A stretch of DNA of 47,401 nt from Myxococcales bacterium (GCA_009692425.1 SHZF01000036.1:1-47401), one strand, 5' to 3'; counted from the stretch's first letter, positions 33,444-42,261 are shown. A program made the numbers and translations. The notes: generated from the sequence alone by a model not told the origin.

Positions 33444-34277
33444 TCAGGCCTTGCCTTTCGGGAACCACACCATCCACAGCGTCGTGATGACATAGTCGGA
33501 CAGAAAGATGAACACCGAACTCGTCACGACCGTGCTCGTGGTCGCCAGTCCGACGCCGCGGCTGCCGCCGGTCGCGTGAAAACCTTTGTAGCTCGCGATC
33601 GCGCCGATCACCGCGCCAAACGTGGTCGCCTTGACGAACAGGCATAGGATGTCGGCGGGACTTACCCACAGATAGATGCGTGAAAAGAAAGCCGCTTCAT
33701 CGACGCCCAGCACGCGGGTCGCGACCAGATACGCGCCCACCAGGCCGATCGCGCAAAACCCCGCAGCCAACATCGGCATCATCGCGATGCAGGCGACGAG
33801 GCGCGGGGCGACGAGGTAGTGGACGGGATCGACCGCCATCGTCTCCAACGCGTCGATCTGCTCCGTCACGCGCATCGTGCCCAGTTCCGTGCACATGGCT
33901 GAGCCCACGCGCCCGGCGACCATGAGCGCGCCCATCGTCGGCGCCAGTTCGAGAATGAGGGCGAGCGCGACCGAACCGCCGATCAGGCTCTTGGCATTGA
34001 AGATGTCGAAGGCGACCGCGGTCTGGATGGCGAACACCGCGCCGGTGAACAGGCCCGTCAGCAGCACGATGCCTGCGGAGCCGACACCGACGAATTCCAT
34101 CGTTGTGATGTAATTGCCGTAACGCCAGGGTCGCTGCACCGACGCCCACAAGGCCCGTGCGGCGAACAACACCACGGCCCCGAGCCCGTCGAGCCCGTCG
34201 ATGGCCGGGCGCGCAAGCCAGCCGGACCACGAGCGCGGGTGCAGCAGCGAAGGCGTGGCGGGGGCGGTTTCGGCCAT
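33444..34277 (-). CDS. MlaE-type ABC transporter permease
   Basis: About 277 residues with five to six hydrophobic segments. MlaE/YrbE family features: FVGVGSAGIVLLTGLFTGAVF, LILELAPTMGALMVAGRVGSA, and the conserved MRVTEQIDALETMAVDP loop. In the Mla system this permease moves phospholipids between the inner and outer membranes with an ATPase (MlaF) and an MCE protein (MlaD); neither lies within the window. ATG 34331 would extend the N-terminus by 18 residues; neither start has a clear ribosome site. Divergent from cobA. Confidence 0.9.
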   Translation of the reverse strand: MAETAPATPSLLHPRSWSGWLARPAIDGLDGLGAVVLFAARALWASVQRPWRYGNYITTMEFVGVGSAGIVLLTGLFTGAVFAIQTAVAFDIFNAKSLIGGSVALALILELAPTMGALMVAGRVGSAMCTELGTMRVTEQIDALETMAVDPVHYLVAPRLVACIAMMPMLAAGFCAIGLVGAYLVATRVLGVDEAAFFSRIYLWVSPADILCLFVKATTFGAVIGAIASYKGFHATGGSRGVGLATTSTVVTSSVFIFLSDYVITTLWMVWFPKGKA

Positions 34278-34382
34278 CGGCGCGGGCTCGGACAGGTCGG
34301 CGACGTCACGGCGCCCGACGCCAGCGTGCATCGGAGCGGGCGCGCGGCAAGTTTTCGACCGGCGTGGTAGGCTGCCAAGCCC

Positions 34383-35150
34383 ATGTCGCCGCCTGACCCC
34401 GCCGAAATCGATCGCCCGCCTGCACCGACCACCGTGCACCTGATCGGTGCGGGCCCCGGTGCAGCAGACCTTGTGACCGTGCGCGGGTGGCGCCTGCTGC
34501 AACAGGCAGACGTCGTCGTGCACGACGCGCTGGTGGAGGGCGCGCTGCTCGCCGGGCTGGACGCCGAGTGCATCGACGCCGGCAAGCGCGCAGGCAACCA
34601 CGGCATCGGCCAGGACGCGATCTGCGCGCTGCTGTGCGAACGGGCGCGGTCGGGCCAGCGCGTCGTCCGCCTCAAGGGAGGCGACCCGTTCGTCTTGGGG
34701 CGCGGTTTTGAGGAGGTGCTGGCCCTTCGTGCGGCCGGCGTGCCGTGCGAGGTCGTGCCGGGAGTTTCGAGCGCGACGGCGGCACCGCTGCTCGGTGGCA
34801 TTCCCCTGACATATCGGGGTCTTGCCGATGCGTTCGCCGTCGTCTCCGCCCACCCGCGCGACGATGGCGACCTGCCCGCCTTGCCTGCGTGGCACCCGCG
34901 CCTGACCCTGATCGTACTGATGGGCGCCGCGACCCTGCCCGTGTGGGCGGCGGAGTTGTGCCGCCGCGGTTGGCCGCCCGATACGGCGGTCGCGCTGATC
35001 AGTTGGGCGGGTTGGCCGCAACAGCGGGTGTACCGCACGACGCTTGCCGCAGCGCCCGCCGCCGATGCTCCGCCTGCACCGTGTGTGGCAGTGCTCGGCG
35101 AGGTCGCGGCGTTGGGACTGCCGAGCCCATCGGCCAGTGCCTTTCTGTAG
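34383..35150 (+). CDS. cobA: Uroporphyrinogen-III C-methyltransferase
   Basis: 255 residues. Adds two methyl groups from S-adenosylmethionine to uroporphyrinogen III, giving precorrin-2 for siroheme or cobalamin. Family motifs: VHLIGAGPGAADLVTVRGWR near 18-37, VVRLKGGDPFVLGRGFEE near 98-115, VPGVSSATAAPLLGGIPLTY near 124-143, and LMGA near 178. It is followed after 16 bases by the precorrin-2 dehydrogenase/ferrochelatase gene, so in this organism siroheme synthesis is done by two separate proteins, not by one CysG fusion. Confidence 0.95.
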   Translation: MSPPDPAEIDRPPAPTTVHLIGAGPGAADLVTVRGWRLLQQADVVVHDALVEGALLAGLDAECIDAGKRAGNHGIGQDAICALLCERARSGQRVVRLKGGDPFVLGRGFEEVLALRAAGVPCEVVPGVSSATAAPLLGGIPLTYRGLADAFAVVSAHPRDDGDLPALPAWHPRLTLIVLMGAATLPVWAAELCRRGWPPDTAVALISWAGWPQQRVYRTTLAAAPAADAPPAPCVAVLGEVAALGLPSPSASAFL

Positions 35151-35166
35151 CCGCCAGCAGGTGCCG

Positions 35167-35802
35167 ATGGATGTCACAGCCGTGCCTGAAGTCCTGTGCG
35201 CCGCACTCGTGCTGACCGGCCGTCCCGTGCTCGTTGTCGGCGGCGGTCGCGTGGCCGAGCAGAAACTCGTGCGGTTGCTCGCGTGCGGAGCGCGGGTCAC
35301 GGTCGTTGCGCCGGAAGCCACGGCCGCCGTCCACGCCTGGCACGCGGCCGGCGAGGTGGCGTGGCACGAGCGCTGCTTTGTCGGAGGGGACGTCGAAGGT
35401 GCCGTTTTCGTCCTGACGGCGACAGGTCACGCAGAAGTCGATGGTGCCGTGTACGCCGCGTGTGAGGCGCGCGCCGTCCTGTGCAACGCGGCGGACCGAC
35501 CGGACCGATCGTCTGTCTGGTTGCTCGCCCAGCGCCGGCGCGGACGCATCGTGATCGGCGCCGGAACCATGGGCAGCGCCCCGGGCCTGGCCGGTCGCCT
35601 CGCCGATCTCGCGGCTGCTACCTTTACGCCGACCGTCGAGCGTGCGGTGCGGGCCTACGCCAACTTGCGCAAAGCCCGCGGCGCGGAGGCGGCCCGCGTG
35701 TGGCGCGATCTGCCGTGGGATGAGATGGCAGAACGCGAAGACCGGGCCGATGTGTTCGAGGAGCGCGAACCCGAGGCCGAGCCGAAAGCCAGCACGCCCT
35801 GA
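35167..35802 (+). CDS. Precorrin-2 dehydrogenase / sirohydrochlorin ferrochelatase-like
   Basis: 211 residues, like the N-terminal half of CysG or yeast Met8. Oxidises precorrin-2 to sirohydrochlorin with NAD and may insert iron. Rossmann motif PVLVVGGGRVAEQKLVRLL near 20-38; NAADRPDRSSVWL near 108-120 and the helical segment GSAPGLAGRLADL near 138 are typical of the family. Met at 35167 is taken as start; GTG 35161 is an alternative. Downstream of cobA and likely in the same transcript. The last 25 residues are acidic and Pro/Glu-rich. Confidence 0.92.
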   Translation: MDVTAVPEVLCAALVLTGRPVLVVGGGRVAEQKLVRLLACGARVTVVAPEATAAVHAWHAAGEVAWHERCFVGGDVEGAVFVLTATGHAEVDGAVYAACEARAVLCNAADRPDRSSVWLLAQRRRGRIVIGAGTMGSAPGLAGRLADLAAATFTPTVERAVRAYANLRKARGAEAARVWRDLPWDEMAEREDRADVFEEREPEAEPKASTP

Positions 35803-35804
35803 TT

Positions 35805-35858
35805 GAGTTCAGGCAGTCTTTCTCGAGCTCAGGCAGTCTTTTTCGAGCTCAGAACGCC
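35805..35858 (+). repeat. 20-base tandem repeat between convergent genes
   Basis: Two 20-base units (35805-35824 and 35825-35844), differing at two positions, plus a partial third (GAGCTCAGAACG). Unit two is GAGCTCAGGCAGTCTTTTTC. It fills most of the 67-base gap between the precorrin-2 dehydrogenase stop and the Kazal-like gene stop. T runs in each unit suggest a possible transcript-end role (inference). Confidence 0.8.
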
Positions 35859-35869
35859 TTGTCTCAAGC

Positions 35870-37288
35870 CTAGCACGGGCCGTCCTTCCAGCCGAACTTG
35901 CCGTTCGGGTTGTAGCATTCGGCCTGGCACTTGTTCACGTACGTCTGACCGTCGTCGCCGCACACGAACTTCTCGGTGTTCGTGCAGGAACAGAGGCACG
36001 GCCCCTTGTACTCGGTGACCCAACCGGTGACGCCCGCCGTCAAGCACTTGTACTCGTCGTTGTTCCGGAACGTGACCCACTGGCTGCCGCCCTTGCCATC
36101 GGACTTCGAAGCGCACACCTGGTTGACTACGCTGTAGTCGACGTCCGGGCAGCAGCCCTTGGCCTTGTACAGCGACGACGAGCACACGTCGTTCTTGGTC
36201 GCGCTGATGCCGTCGCAAACGCCTACCGTGGCTTCCGCCGCGCCCGCCGTGCAAGCATTGCGAAACGACTGCCCTTTGCCGCTCTTCAAGATGCCGCACA
36301 CGGGGTCGCAGTCCGGCTTGCAGATGGGCGTCTTGGCCACGTCGAAGCACGCGCCGTCACATTCCTTGATCATCTTGGCCGGCGCGCACGCGTCGCTCTT
36401 GACCTGGTCGCCGACCGGGAAGCAGCCCGGCTTCTCGCAGTTCTGCATGGCGCAGTCGTTCGTGTACGTCTTCTGGCCCGCCGCGCACACAGGCTGTAAT
36501 TTCAGCAGGTTGCATCCTCCGCCGCCCTGAGTTGTCGGCTTGGAGCACGACTGCTTGCACGGACCCTTGTAGTAGACGGGCTTGCCGTCGGCCGTCTTCT
36601 TCGCATCGACGCACTTGATCTCGCACTCCATCTTGACGGTGACCTCGACGCCCGTGGCCAACGTCGCACAAAAGCCAAGCGGGTCGGGCACGTCGGTCGG
36701 CTTGCACTCGGCGCACGACGGGCAGGCTTTGGGCAGCAAGCTCTTGCCGCCCTCACAGACCGCTACGCAATCGTTGGCGTATTGGGTCATCTTGCCAGTC
36801 GGCGACACGCCGCACACGGCAAATTCGGTGCACTTGCTCTTGCAGTTGGCGCAGCGCTGCTTGTCCGACAACGTCTTGGGGCCCGCGCACGCCGGCAGCT
36901 CGAGCGTGCTGAGCGGCGCAACGTCGGCCGTGGCGTCGACCGTCACTCCGCCGTCCACCGTGCCGGACACATCTGCCCCCGGCGTCACCGCGTCTGGGCC
37001 CGCCGTGCCATCGGTATCGACGACGCCATCTGCGGGCGCCGCCGTGCCGTCGCCCGTTGCAGCATCGGCCTTCACGTCGCCGGTGCGCGGCGACCCACCG
37101 TCTCCACTGGTCTCGGCGCGGGCGGTTGCGTCACCGCGCGGGCCGGAGTCGGGGTCTTCGCCCGCATCCTCGCCGCCGGTCGAAGTATTGGCCTTGACGG
37201 GATCCTCCGCGCACGCGACAGCGCCCAGCAGGGCAAACACGGCAAAAGAAGTGGCGACAATGAACCTGGAACAACGAGCGATACGCAT
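35870..37288 (-). CDS. Cysteine-rich lipoprotein with Kazal-like modules
   Basis: 472 residues. Signal peptide with lipobox (LLGAVAC, Cys26), then an Asp/Gly/Thr/Ala-rich linker to about 120. The remainder has many Cys in modules resembling Kazal domains: the clearest is FVCGDDGQTYVNKCQAEC near the C-terminus; others are FAVCGVSPTGKMTQYANDC, QPVCAAGQKTYTNDCAMQNC and DPVCGILKSGKGQSFRNAC. Kazal domains often inhibit serine proteases, so the protein may guard the surface against proteases (inference). GAGG lies eight bases before the ATG. Convergent with the siroheme genes. Confidence 0.82.
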   Translation of the reverse strand: MRIARCSRFIVATSFAVFALLGAVACAEDPVKANTSTGGEDAGEDPDSGPRGDATARAETSGDGGSPRTGDVKADAATGDGTAAPADGVVDTDGTAGPDAVTPGADVSGTVDGGVTVDATADVAPLSTLELPACAGPKTLSDKQRCANCKSKCTEFAVCGVSPTGKMTQYANDCVAVCEGGKSLLPKACPSCAECKPTDVPDPLGFCATLATGVEVTVKMECEIKCVDAKKTADGKPVYYKGPCKQSCSKPTTQGGGGCNLLKLQPVCAAGQKTYTNDCAMQNCEKPGCFPVGDQVKSDACAPAKMIKECDGACFDVAKTPICKPDCDPVCGILKSGKGQSFRNACTAGAAEATVGVCDGISATKNDVCSSSLYKAKGCCPDVDYSVVNQVCASKSDGKGGSQWVTFRNNDEYKCLTAGVTGWVTEYKGPCLCSCTNTEKFVCGDDGQTYVNKCQAECYNPNGKFGWKDGPC

Positions 37289-37386
37289 CGTGAAGCCTCG
37301 CGGCGCGGAGGGGCGGAGGTGCTGCGTGGAACCGGGGCGCAGAACCGATGGCGACAGTATCGCGAAAAGCGCGCCGGGTTGCCAGA

Positions 37387-38239
37387 TCAACCTGCGCCAT
37401 GGGCCGGTGCCCGGCGGCGCACGCCGTCCAGGAGGTGGGCGTGGCCCAATCCGAGACACACGGCGCGCACGGCTTCGTCGCCTGCCTGCATCCTGTCGAA
37501 GGTCGTAGCGTACGCGTGGCGCGCGATCCGTGCGCGCGCGTCGGTGTTCTTGGGGCTGGTCTCGAAAAGGGTCTCATCGCGCTCGTCGGGCTCGAGTAGC
37601 GCAAGGCCGAGGTCCGGACGGTCGGCCCGGAATCGCCGCAACCCAAGGTGGAGCTTTACGTTGTTGGCCATGCGAAAGCTCTGGTTCCAGATGGCCACCA
37701 TCCCGCGGGAGCGGATGCGCGACAACGTGGCCGCCTCGATGTCGGCATCGTCGGGGCCGCGCTCGCGCAGGCGGCGCTCCAGGTTCCACGGCACGACGGG
37801 GTTGATCACGAGCACGTGTGTGCACCCCGCGTGCTGGGCCCGGCTCACGCATCAGGCGCAACCCCAACTGTATGAGTACGCGGGGGATTGTGCGCCCGTG
37901 GCCCACGAGCTCGGGCCAGTCCGGCTGGTATACGTCGGCCCGATCCAGGCGAAAAAAAGCGTCACCCGTCGTCACCGCCTGGTAAAGCTGCGTGATCGAA
38001 ATTCCGCCGGCGACCAGTGCTGCGACCAGCGAACCGGCAGAACTGCCGACAACGACATCGAATTGTGCGACGGAAAATCCCGGGATCGCCGCTTCGAGCG
38101 CGGCCAGTGCACCAATTTCGTAGGCCGCACCCGTCGCGCCGCCCCCGCACAGGCAAAGTCCCAGGCGCCGGCCCGGCACGGGCGCCTCATCGGCGCTGGG
38201 GAGCGCTGGATCTGCGGGCGAGAGTTTCGACCGGTTCAT
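37387..38239 (-). pseudogene. Patatin-like phospholipase, internally deleted and frameshifted
   Basis: The N-terminal piece (38239 down to about 37850, roughly 130 residues) has the patatin oxyanion motif LCGGGATGAAYE and nucleophile motif GSSAGS. The frame then runs into Arg/Pro-rich nonsense. A second frame (37848 to 37387, 153 residues) resumes with the patatin C-terminal region: HAGCTHVLVINPVVP, SRIRSRGMVAIWNQ and LHLGLRRF. The usual middle third, including the catalytic DGG aspartate, is missing. Together the pieces give about 280 residues. A deletion with frameshift near 37850 is the simplest reading; an assembly error is the alternative. Its start is 159 bases from the divergent amidohydrolase gene. 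Confidence 0.75.
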
Positions 38240-38398
38240 TTGCCGTGGCGGGGCGCACGAGGCCCCTTTATGCTACTGTACCGGCCCCCGCCGGGGCGAC
38301 AAGGAATCCAGCGGGATTCCGGAGTGCTGGCCCGATCGGCCGGCGCGCTGCGACTGCGGCCACGGCAACGCGAACCGGGCACACGATGGAGGCCACTC

Positions 38399-40918
38399 TT
38401 GGGCGCAACTGCACTCCCCTTTCCGCTGCTGAAAGCCCTGACGCTGGCCACGGCTCTGGCCGCGTGCGCCCCTCCGCCGGCGAGTCAGGGCCATGCAGCG
38501 CCAAAGACCGATGGCGGCGCGACGGGCGACGGCGCATCGGGAGACTCTGGCGCACGCAACGGTTCCGACGCCCCCACGACCGGTCCGTCGTCGCCCGGTT
38601 GCGCGGCCCGCTCGGGCGACCCGACGTTGTTGCGCCTGCGCGGGACGATCTGGACCGGCACGACCGTACTGCCCGACGGCGAAGTGATGACGTCGTCGAA
38701 GACGGGCAAGATCGTGTGCGTCGGCCCCGACTGCTCCGGCGCACCCGACGCCGACAAGGCGACGATCGTGTGCACCGACGGCGTGATTACGCCCGGCCTC
38801 ATCAACCCGCACGACCACGCGAACTACAACCACCTGCCGCGCTGGAAGCACCTGAAACGCTACAAAAACCGCTATGAGTGGCAGGCGGACACGACCTACA
38901 AGGACTTCAAGAAGTCCCAAGCCGCCACGTTCTCGAAAGCGAAGTGCGAGACGATGAAGTGGGCAGAATTGCGGGCGCTGGTCGGTGGCACCACGTCGAT
39001 GCAGGGCACGTCGGGGGGCGCCTGTATCGCCGGTTGGGTGCGCGATCTCGACGACAACGGGGTGGCGAGCGGCATCGTGGGGTACCACATCGACACGCAG
39101 GTCACGAAGATCACGGGTGCGACCGACAAGACGGTCCAGTTCTGGATCAAGGGGCTGTCGACCGGTTCGTCCCAGGCCGTCGTGGTCCACGTGGGCGAAG
39201 GCATCGACAACGCCAGCCGCGACGAGTGGGATGGCCTCGCCAAGCTCGGGCTCGCCCTGCCCGGCGTCGCGCTCATCCACGCCACCGGGCTGATGGGCCC
39301 GCAGTTGGCCGAAGTGCGCCAGGCCGGCGTACGGCTGATCTGGTCGCCGCAGTCGAATCTCGACCTCTACGGGGCGACAACGCGCGTGCCGCAGGCGCTG
39401 AACCTCGGCATCGGCGTGGCGCTCGGCCCCGATTGGACACCGTCGGGCTCCGTCAACATGCTCGATGAGATGCGCTGCGCCAAGCAGTTGTCTGACAAGC
39501 GGTTCAACGGCGCGCTCACCCCAGAGACGCTCCTCAAGATGGCCACGGTCGAGGCTGCCGCCGCGGTCGGCGCGAGCGATTGGCTGGGACGCCTCGGCAC
39601 CGGCTACCTCGCCGACATCGCCGTCTTCGCTGGCAACCGCGCCCAGCCCTTCGACACGGTGCTCGCGGCGCGCCCCGAGACCGTGCAACTCGTCCTCATC
39701 GGCGGCAAGGTGCAGTACGGCGATGCGGTCCTGTTGACGGGCATCGAGCCGCCGGGCTGCGACGATCTGGTTGTCTGTGGCGCGAAAAAGCGGCTGTGCG
39801 TCAAGTCCGAAGGCATCGACAAGGGAGATCAGTCGCTGGCCGACGTGAAGGCGCACCTGGAGTCGACGCTGGCGGCGGCCAAGGCGAAGGACGGCCCGAC
39901 GGCGGACATGGCGTACGGTTACGACTTGTTTCCTTTGTATTTTTGCGGCGCCGAGGCGGACGCGATGATCAAGTGTGACGTCGGCGGCGCCAACGCGACG
40001 GAGCCGGCAGCGGGCGACGCCGATGGCGACACGAAGCCCGACGCCACCGATGTGTGTCCGAAGGTGTGGGACCCCGACCAGGGCGACCTCGACGCCGACG
40101 GTGCGGGCGACGCCTGCGATGCGTGCCCGATCGTCGCCGGGCCCGCAGCGGTGTGCCCGAAGCCAGGGCCGAAGGACCTTGACGGCGACGGCATCGAGAA
40201 CGCCGCCGACAATTGCCCCGGCACCGCCAACGCAACCCAGGCCGACACAGACAAGGACGCGAAGGGCGACGTCTGCGATGCCTGCCCCAAGGGAGCCAAT
40301 CCAGGCGACAGCCCGTGCCCATCCTTGGCGCTCGACGTGACGCAACTTACCGACCCTGCTGCAAAATACGTTGACGGAGAACTCGTGACTTTGAAGGGGT
40401 TGGTCGTGACGGCCGTGCTCGCCAAAGCGCCCGGCGCGCTGTGGGCGCAACTCGATCCCGGTGCGGCGGGTGCCGGCATCAAGGCGACGCTGACCTCGGG
40501 CCAGACCCTGCCAAAGGTGGGCCAGCGCGTGACGATCGTCGGCACCGTGTTCGATGCATTTGGCTTGCGCACGCTGGCCAACGCCAAGGTGACGGTCGAG
40601 GGCACTGCGGCCGAGCCAGCGCCGCTGAAGTTGCAGGTCACGACGCTGGCTGAAACGCCGAGCGGCTTGCCCTACCGCTCCGTGTTGGTCCAGGTGCAGG
40701 AGGTCGTCGTGTTGAGCGCGAATGCCGACGAACCCGACGACTTCGGCGAGATTGAACTCGAAGGCGGGCTGCGCATCGACGACACGTTTTTCAAGTGGAC
40801 CACCGACGTCGCGCGGCCCAAGGTCGGCGACAAGTTCAAGGCGGTGCGCGGCGTGATGACGATGACGTACGGCGCCGAGAAGTTGTTGCCGCGCTCGGCA
40901 GCGGATTTCATAAAATAA
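38399..40918 (+). CDS. Amidohydrolase lipoprotein with thrombospondin-3-type repeats
   Basis: 839 residues from a TTG start, GGAGG six bases upstream. Lipobox-like ALAAC follows the signal peptide. The amidohydrolase/cytosine-deaminase-like core covers about residues 80-470: metal ligands H138 and H140 in LINPHDHANYN, VVHVGEG, ALIHATG, WSPQSNLDLYG and ALGPDWTPSG. About 540-640 holds Asp-rich repeats (DADGDTKPDATDVCP; DLDGDGIENAADNCP) of thrombospondin type 3/OmpA-linker type, which bind calcium. The last 200 residues form an unknown beta-rich domain. The frame extends upstream, but ribosome site and lipobox fix the start. Likely an exposed hydrolase; substrate unknown. Confidence 0.85.
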   Translation: MGATALPFPLLKALTLATALAACAPPPASQGHAAPKTDGGATGDGASGDSGARNGSDAPTTGPSSPGCAARSGDPTLLRLRGTIWTGTTVLPDGEVMTSSKTGKIVCVGPDCSGAPDADKATIVCTDGVITPGLINPHDHANYNHLPRWKHLKRYKNRYEWQADTTYKDFKKSQAATFSKAKCETMKWAELRALVGGTTSMQGTSGGACIAGWVRDLDDNGVASGIVGYHIDTQVTKITGATDKTVQFWIKGLSTGSSQAVVVHVGEGIDNASRDEWDGLAKLGLALPGVALIHATGLMGPQLAEVRQAGVRLIWSPQSNLDLYGATTRVPQALNLGIGVALGPDWTPSGSVNMLDEMRCAKQLSDKRFNGALTPETLLKMATVEAAAAVGASDWLGRLGTGYLADIAVFAGNRAQPFDTVLAARPETVQLVLIGGKVQYGDAVLLTGIEPPGCDDLVVCGAKKRLCVKSEGIDKGDQSLADVKAHLESTLAAAKAKDGPTADMAYGYDLFPLYFCGAEADAMIKCDVGGANATEPAAGDADGDTKPDATDVCPKVWDPDQGDLDADGAGDACDACPIVAGPAAVCPKPGPKDLDGDGIENAADNCPGTANATQADTDKDAKGDVCDACPKGANPGDSPCPSLALDVTQLTDPAAKYVDGELVTLKGLVVTAVLAKAPGALWAQLDPGAAGAGIKATLTSGQTLPKVGQRVTIVGTVFDAFGLRTLANAKVTVEGTAAEPAPLKLQVTTLAETPSGLPYRSVLVQVQEVVVLSANADEPDDFGEIELEGGLRIDDTFFKWTTDVARPKVGDKFKAVRGVMTMTYGAEKLLPRSAADFIK

Positions 40919-41050
40919 TCGAGATGTTGTCAGGATGAGCCGCCCCCCTTTCGGCGTCGGTCGCGCATCGCTACACTGCGCGCCCTCCGCCAACGCCCGT
41001 CGGTCCTGCGCCGGCCGGGTCGGCGGTTTCATCCCAATCGGAGCCAGCCC

Positions 41051-41533
41051 TTGAAGATCGCCGCCAACACCGTCGTCACGATGGACTTTGAACTGCGCCT
41101 GACGGACGACGAAGTCATCGACTCGTCTGAGGGCGGCAAATTCGCCTTCTTGGTCGGCCACGAGAACATCGTGCCGGGCCTTGAGGTGGCGCTCCAAGGC
41201 CTGGCGTCCGGCGCCGAGCTGGTGGTTGCCGTGCCGCCCGACACCGGGTACGGCGCCCGCGACGAAGACAAGACGGCCACGATTCCGCGCGAGGCACTCC
41301 CAGACGACCTGCAACTCGAGATCGGCATCCCGCTGGAACTTGAGAACGAGGCAGGCGAGACGCTGATGGGCATCGTCAAAAGCGCGAACGGCGACGAAGT
41401 CGAACTGGACTTGAACCACCCGCTCGCCGGCGAGACGCTGCACTTTCGCGTCAAGATCGTCGATGTCAGGGTGGCAACCGCCAACGAGTTGGCGCACGGG
41501 CACGTGCACGGCGCCGGTGGTCATCACCACTGA
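41051..41533 (+). CDS. slyD: SlyD-type FKBP peptidyl-prolyl isomerase
   Basis: 160 residues. Catalyses prolyl cis-trans isomerisation and chaperones folding in the cytoplasm. Features: TVVTMDFELRLTDDEVIDSS at the start, FLVGHENIVPGLEVALQGL, the insert-in-flap region, and VELDLNHPLAGETLHFRVKI. The C-terminus is His-rich (HGHVHGAGGHHH), as in metal-binding SlyD. TTG start with GGAG seven bases upstream. Convergent with the tRNA-Glu gene, 23 bases away. Confidence 0.93.
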   Translation: MKIAANTVVTMDFELRLTDDEVIDSSEGGKFAFLVGHENIVPGLEVALQGLASGAELVVAVPPDTGYGARDEDKTATIPREALPDDLQLEIGIPLELENEAGETLMGIVKSANGDEVELDLNHPLAGETLHFRVKIVDVRVATANELAHGHVHGAGGHHH

Positions 41534-41556
41534 TGATCCCGTCGGCGAAGTAAGCT

Positions 41557-41634
41557 TGGCGTCCCCAGCGGGATTTGAACCCGCGTTAACGGCGTGAAAG
41601 GCCGGTGTCCTGGGCCGGACTAGACGATGGGGAC
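41557..41634 (-). tRNA. tRNA-Glu (anticodon TTC)
   Basis: Full cloverleaf with GTCCCC/GGGGAC acceptor stem, GTTCAAATC T-loop, anticodon TTC at 41596-41598, G at the discriminator and an encoded CCA (41557-41559). The outermost anticodon-stem pair (27-43) is a C-U mismatch, which is odd for this tRNA. Lies 41 bases after tRNA-Lys on the same strand. Confidence 0.95.
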
Positions 41635-41675
41635 GGTGCTGCGTCCGGCGCGGGGCGTGCGACCCGCCGGCCGGG

Positions 41676-41748
41676 TGAGCCGGGAGGGAATCGAACCCTC
41701 GACCAACAGATTAAAAGTCTGCTGCTCTGCCGACTGAGCTACCGGCTC
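41676..41748 (-). tRNA. tRNA-Lys (anticodon TTT)
   Basis: Cloverleaf with GAGCCGG acceptor stem, GTTCGATTC T-loop and anticodon TTT at 41713-41715. CCA is not encoded, unlike the neighbouring tRNA-Glu. First gene of a two-tRNA transcript read from the promoter at 41777-41806. Confidence 0.95.
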
Positions 41749-41776
41749 GCTTCCGCGCGGGAGGCAAGGGCCGCGC

Positions 41777-41806
41777 AGTGTACGGGTGATGGCGGCCGGT
41801 CGTCAA
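41777..41806 (-). promoter_or_regulatory. Sigma-70-type promoter of the tRNA pair
   Basis: On the minus strand, TTGACG (41801-41806) and TACACT (41777-41782) are separated by 18 bases and lie 28 bases upstream of the tRNA-Lys 5' end. Confidence 0.65.
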
Positions 41807-41821
41807 TCGGCACGGCGGCAC

Positions 41822-41970
41822 CCCGATCCGCCGCCTTTGGCGCATTTCGTCGTTGCCGTCGTCGGTTGGCGGTTCGACGTACCCGGTGTACGCCCTCACC
41901 ACCAAACTCCTAGGCGCCTAGAACTGCGCCCGAATTCGGCGTTCGGGGAAGGCTGGTTGGTGGATCCTGG
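41822..41970 (-). repeat. Dispersed intergenic repeat, copy B
   Basis: 149 bases matching copy A at 28280-28429, with the 41-base identical core at 41844-41884. It adds a perfect 12-base palindrome CTAGGCGCCTAG (41910-41921) that is degraded in copy A. It lies 21 bases after the tatA stop codon and just upstream of the tRNA promoter, the same arrangement as copy A (after the stop of a minus-strand gene, before a minus-strand transcript). Confidence 0.85.
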
Positions 41971-41991
41971 CGGAATCGACGGTTCGCGCCG

Positions 41992-42261
41992 CTACCCCTT
42001 CGACGCGTCCTTCTCCAAGCGAGTTTCGCGCGGCTGCGTATCGACCCGCGGCGTCGCATCGACCTCGTGGCGGAGCGAATCGCGTTCCGTCTCGCGCTGG
42101 GCCTTCTTGAAGTTGCCGAGCGCCTCGCCGATGCCCTTGCCGAGTTGCGGCAGCTTCGTGGCACCGAAAAGGATGACGACGATCGCCAGGATGACGAGCA
42201 ATTCCGGCATCCCCAGCATCGCATGGGCGACGGGCAGGGCAGGCAGCAGGGTGGCGGGCAT
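41992..42261 (-). CDS. tatA: Twin-arginine translocase subunit TatA
   Basis: 89 residues. Forms the pore-like component that exports folded twin-arginine proteins, including many cofactor enzymes. Single hydrophobic helix [19 protein letters not shown], then the amphipathic [19 protein letters not shown] and a charged tail. The start ATG 42261 is set by AAGGAG six bases upstream; it gives a 14-residue N-terminal extension before the usual Met (42219). No tatB or tatC lies nearby, so the other Tat genes must be elsewhere. Confidence 0.93.
   Translation of the reverse strand: MPATLLPALPVAHAMLGMPELLVILAIVVILFGATKLPQLGKGIGEALGNFKKAQRETERDSLRHEVDATPRVDTQPRETRLEKDASKG

Noticed and set aside
32560-33495. 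Open frame on the plus strand across the gap and the Nudix gene
   Set aside because: It reads through a strong terminator and the antisense of a clear Nudix box, with Pro/Arg-rich nonsense.
36782-38398. Upstream in-frame extension of the amidohydrolase gene
   Set aside because: It runs antisense through the Kazal-like and patatin genes; a TTG with GGAGG and a lipobox marks the real start at 38399.
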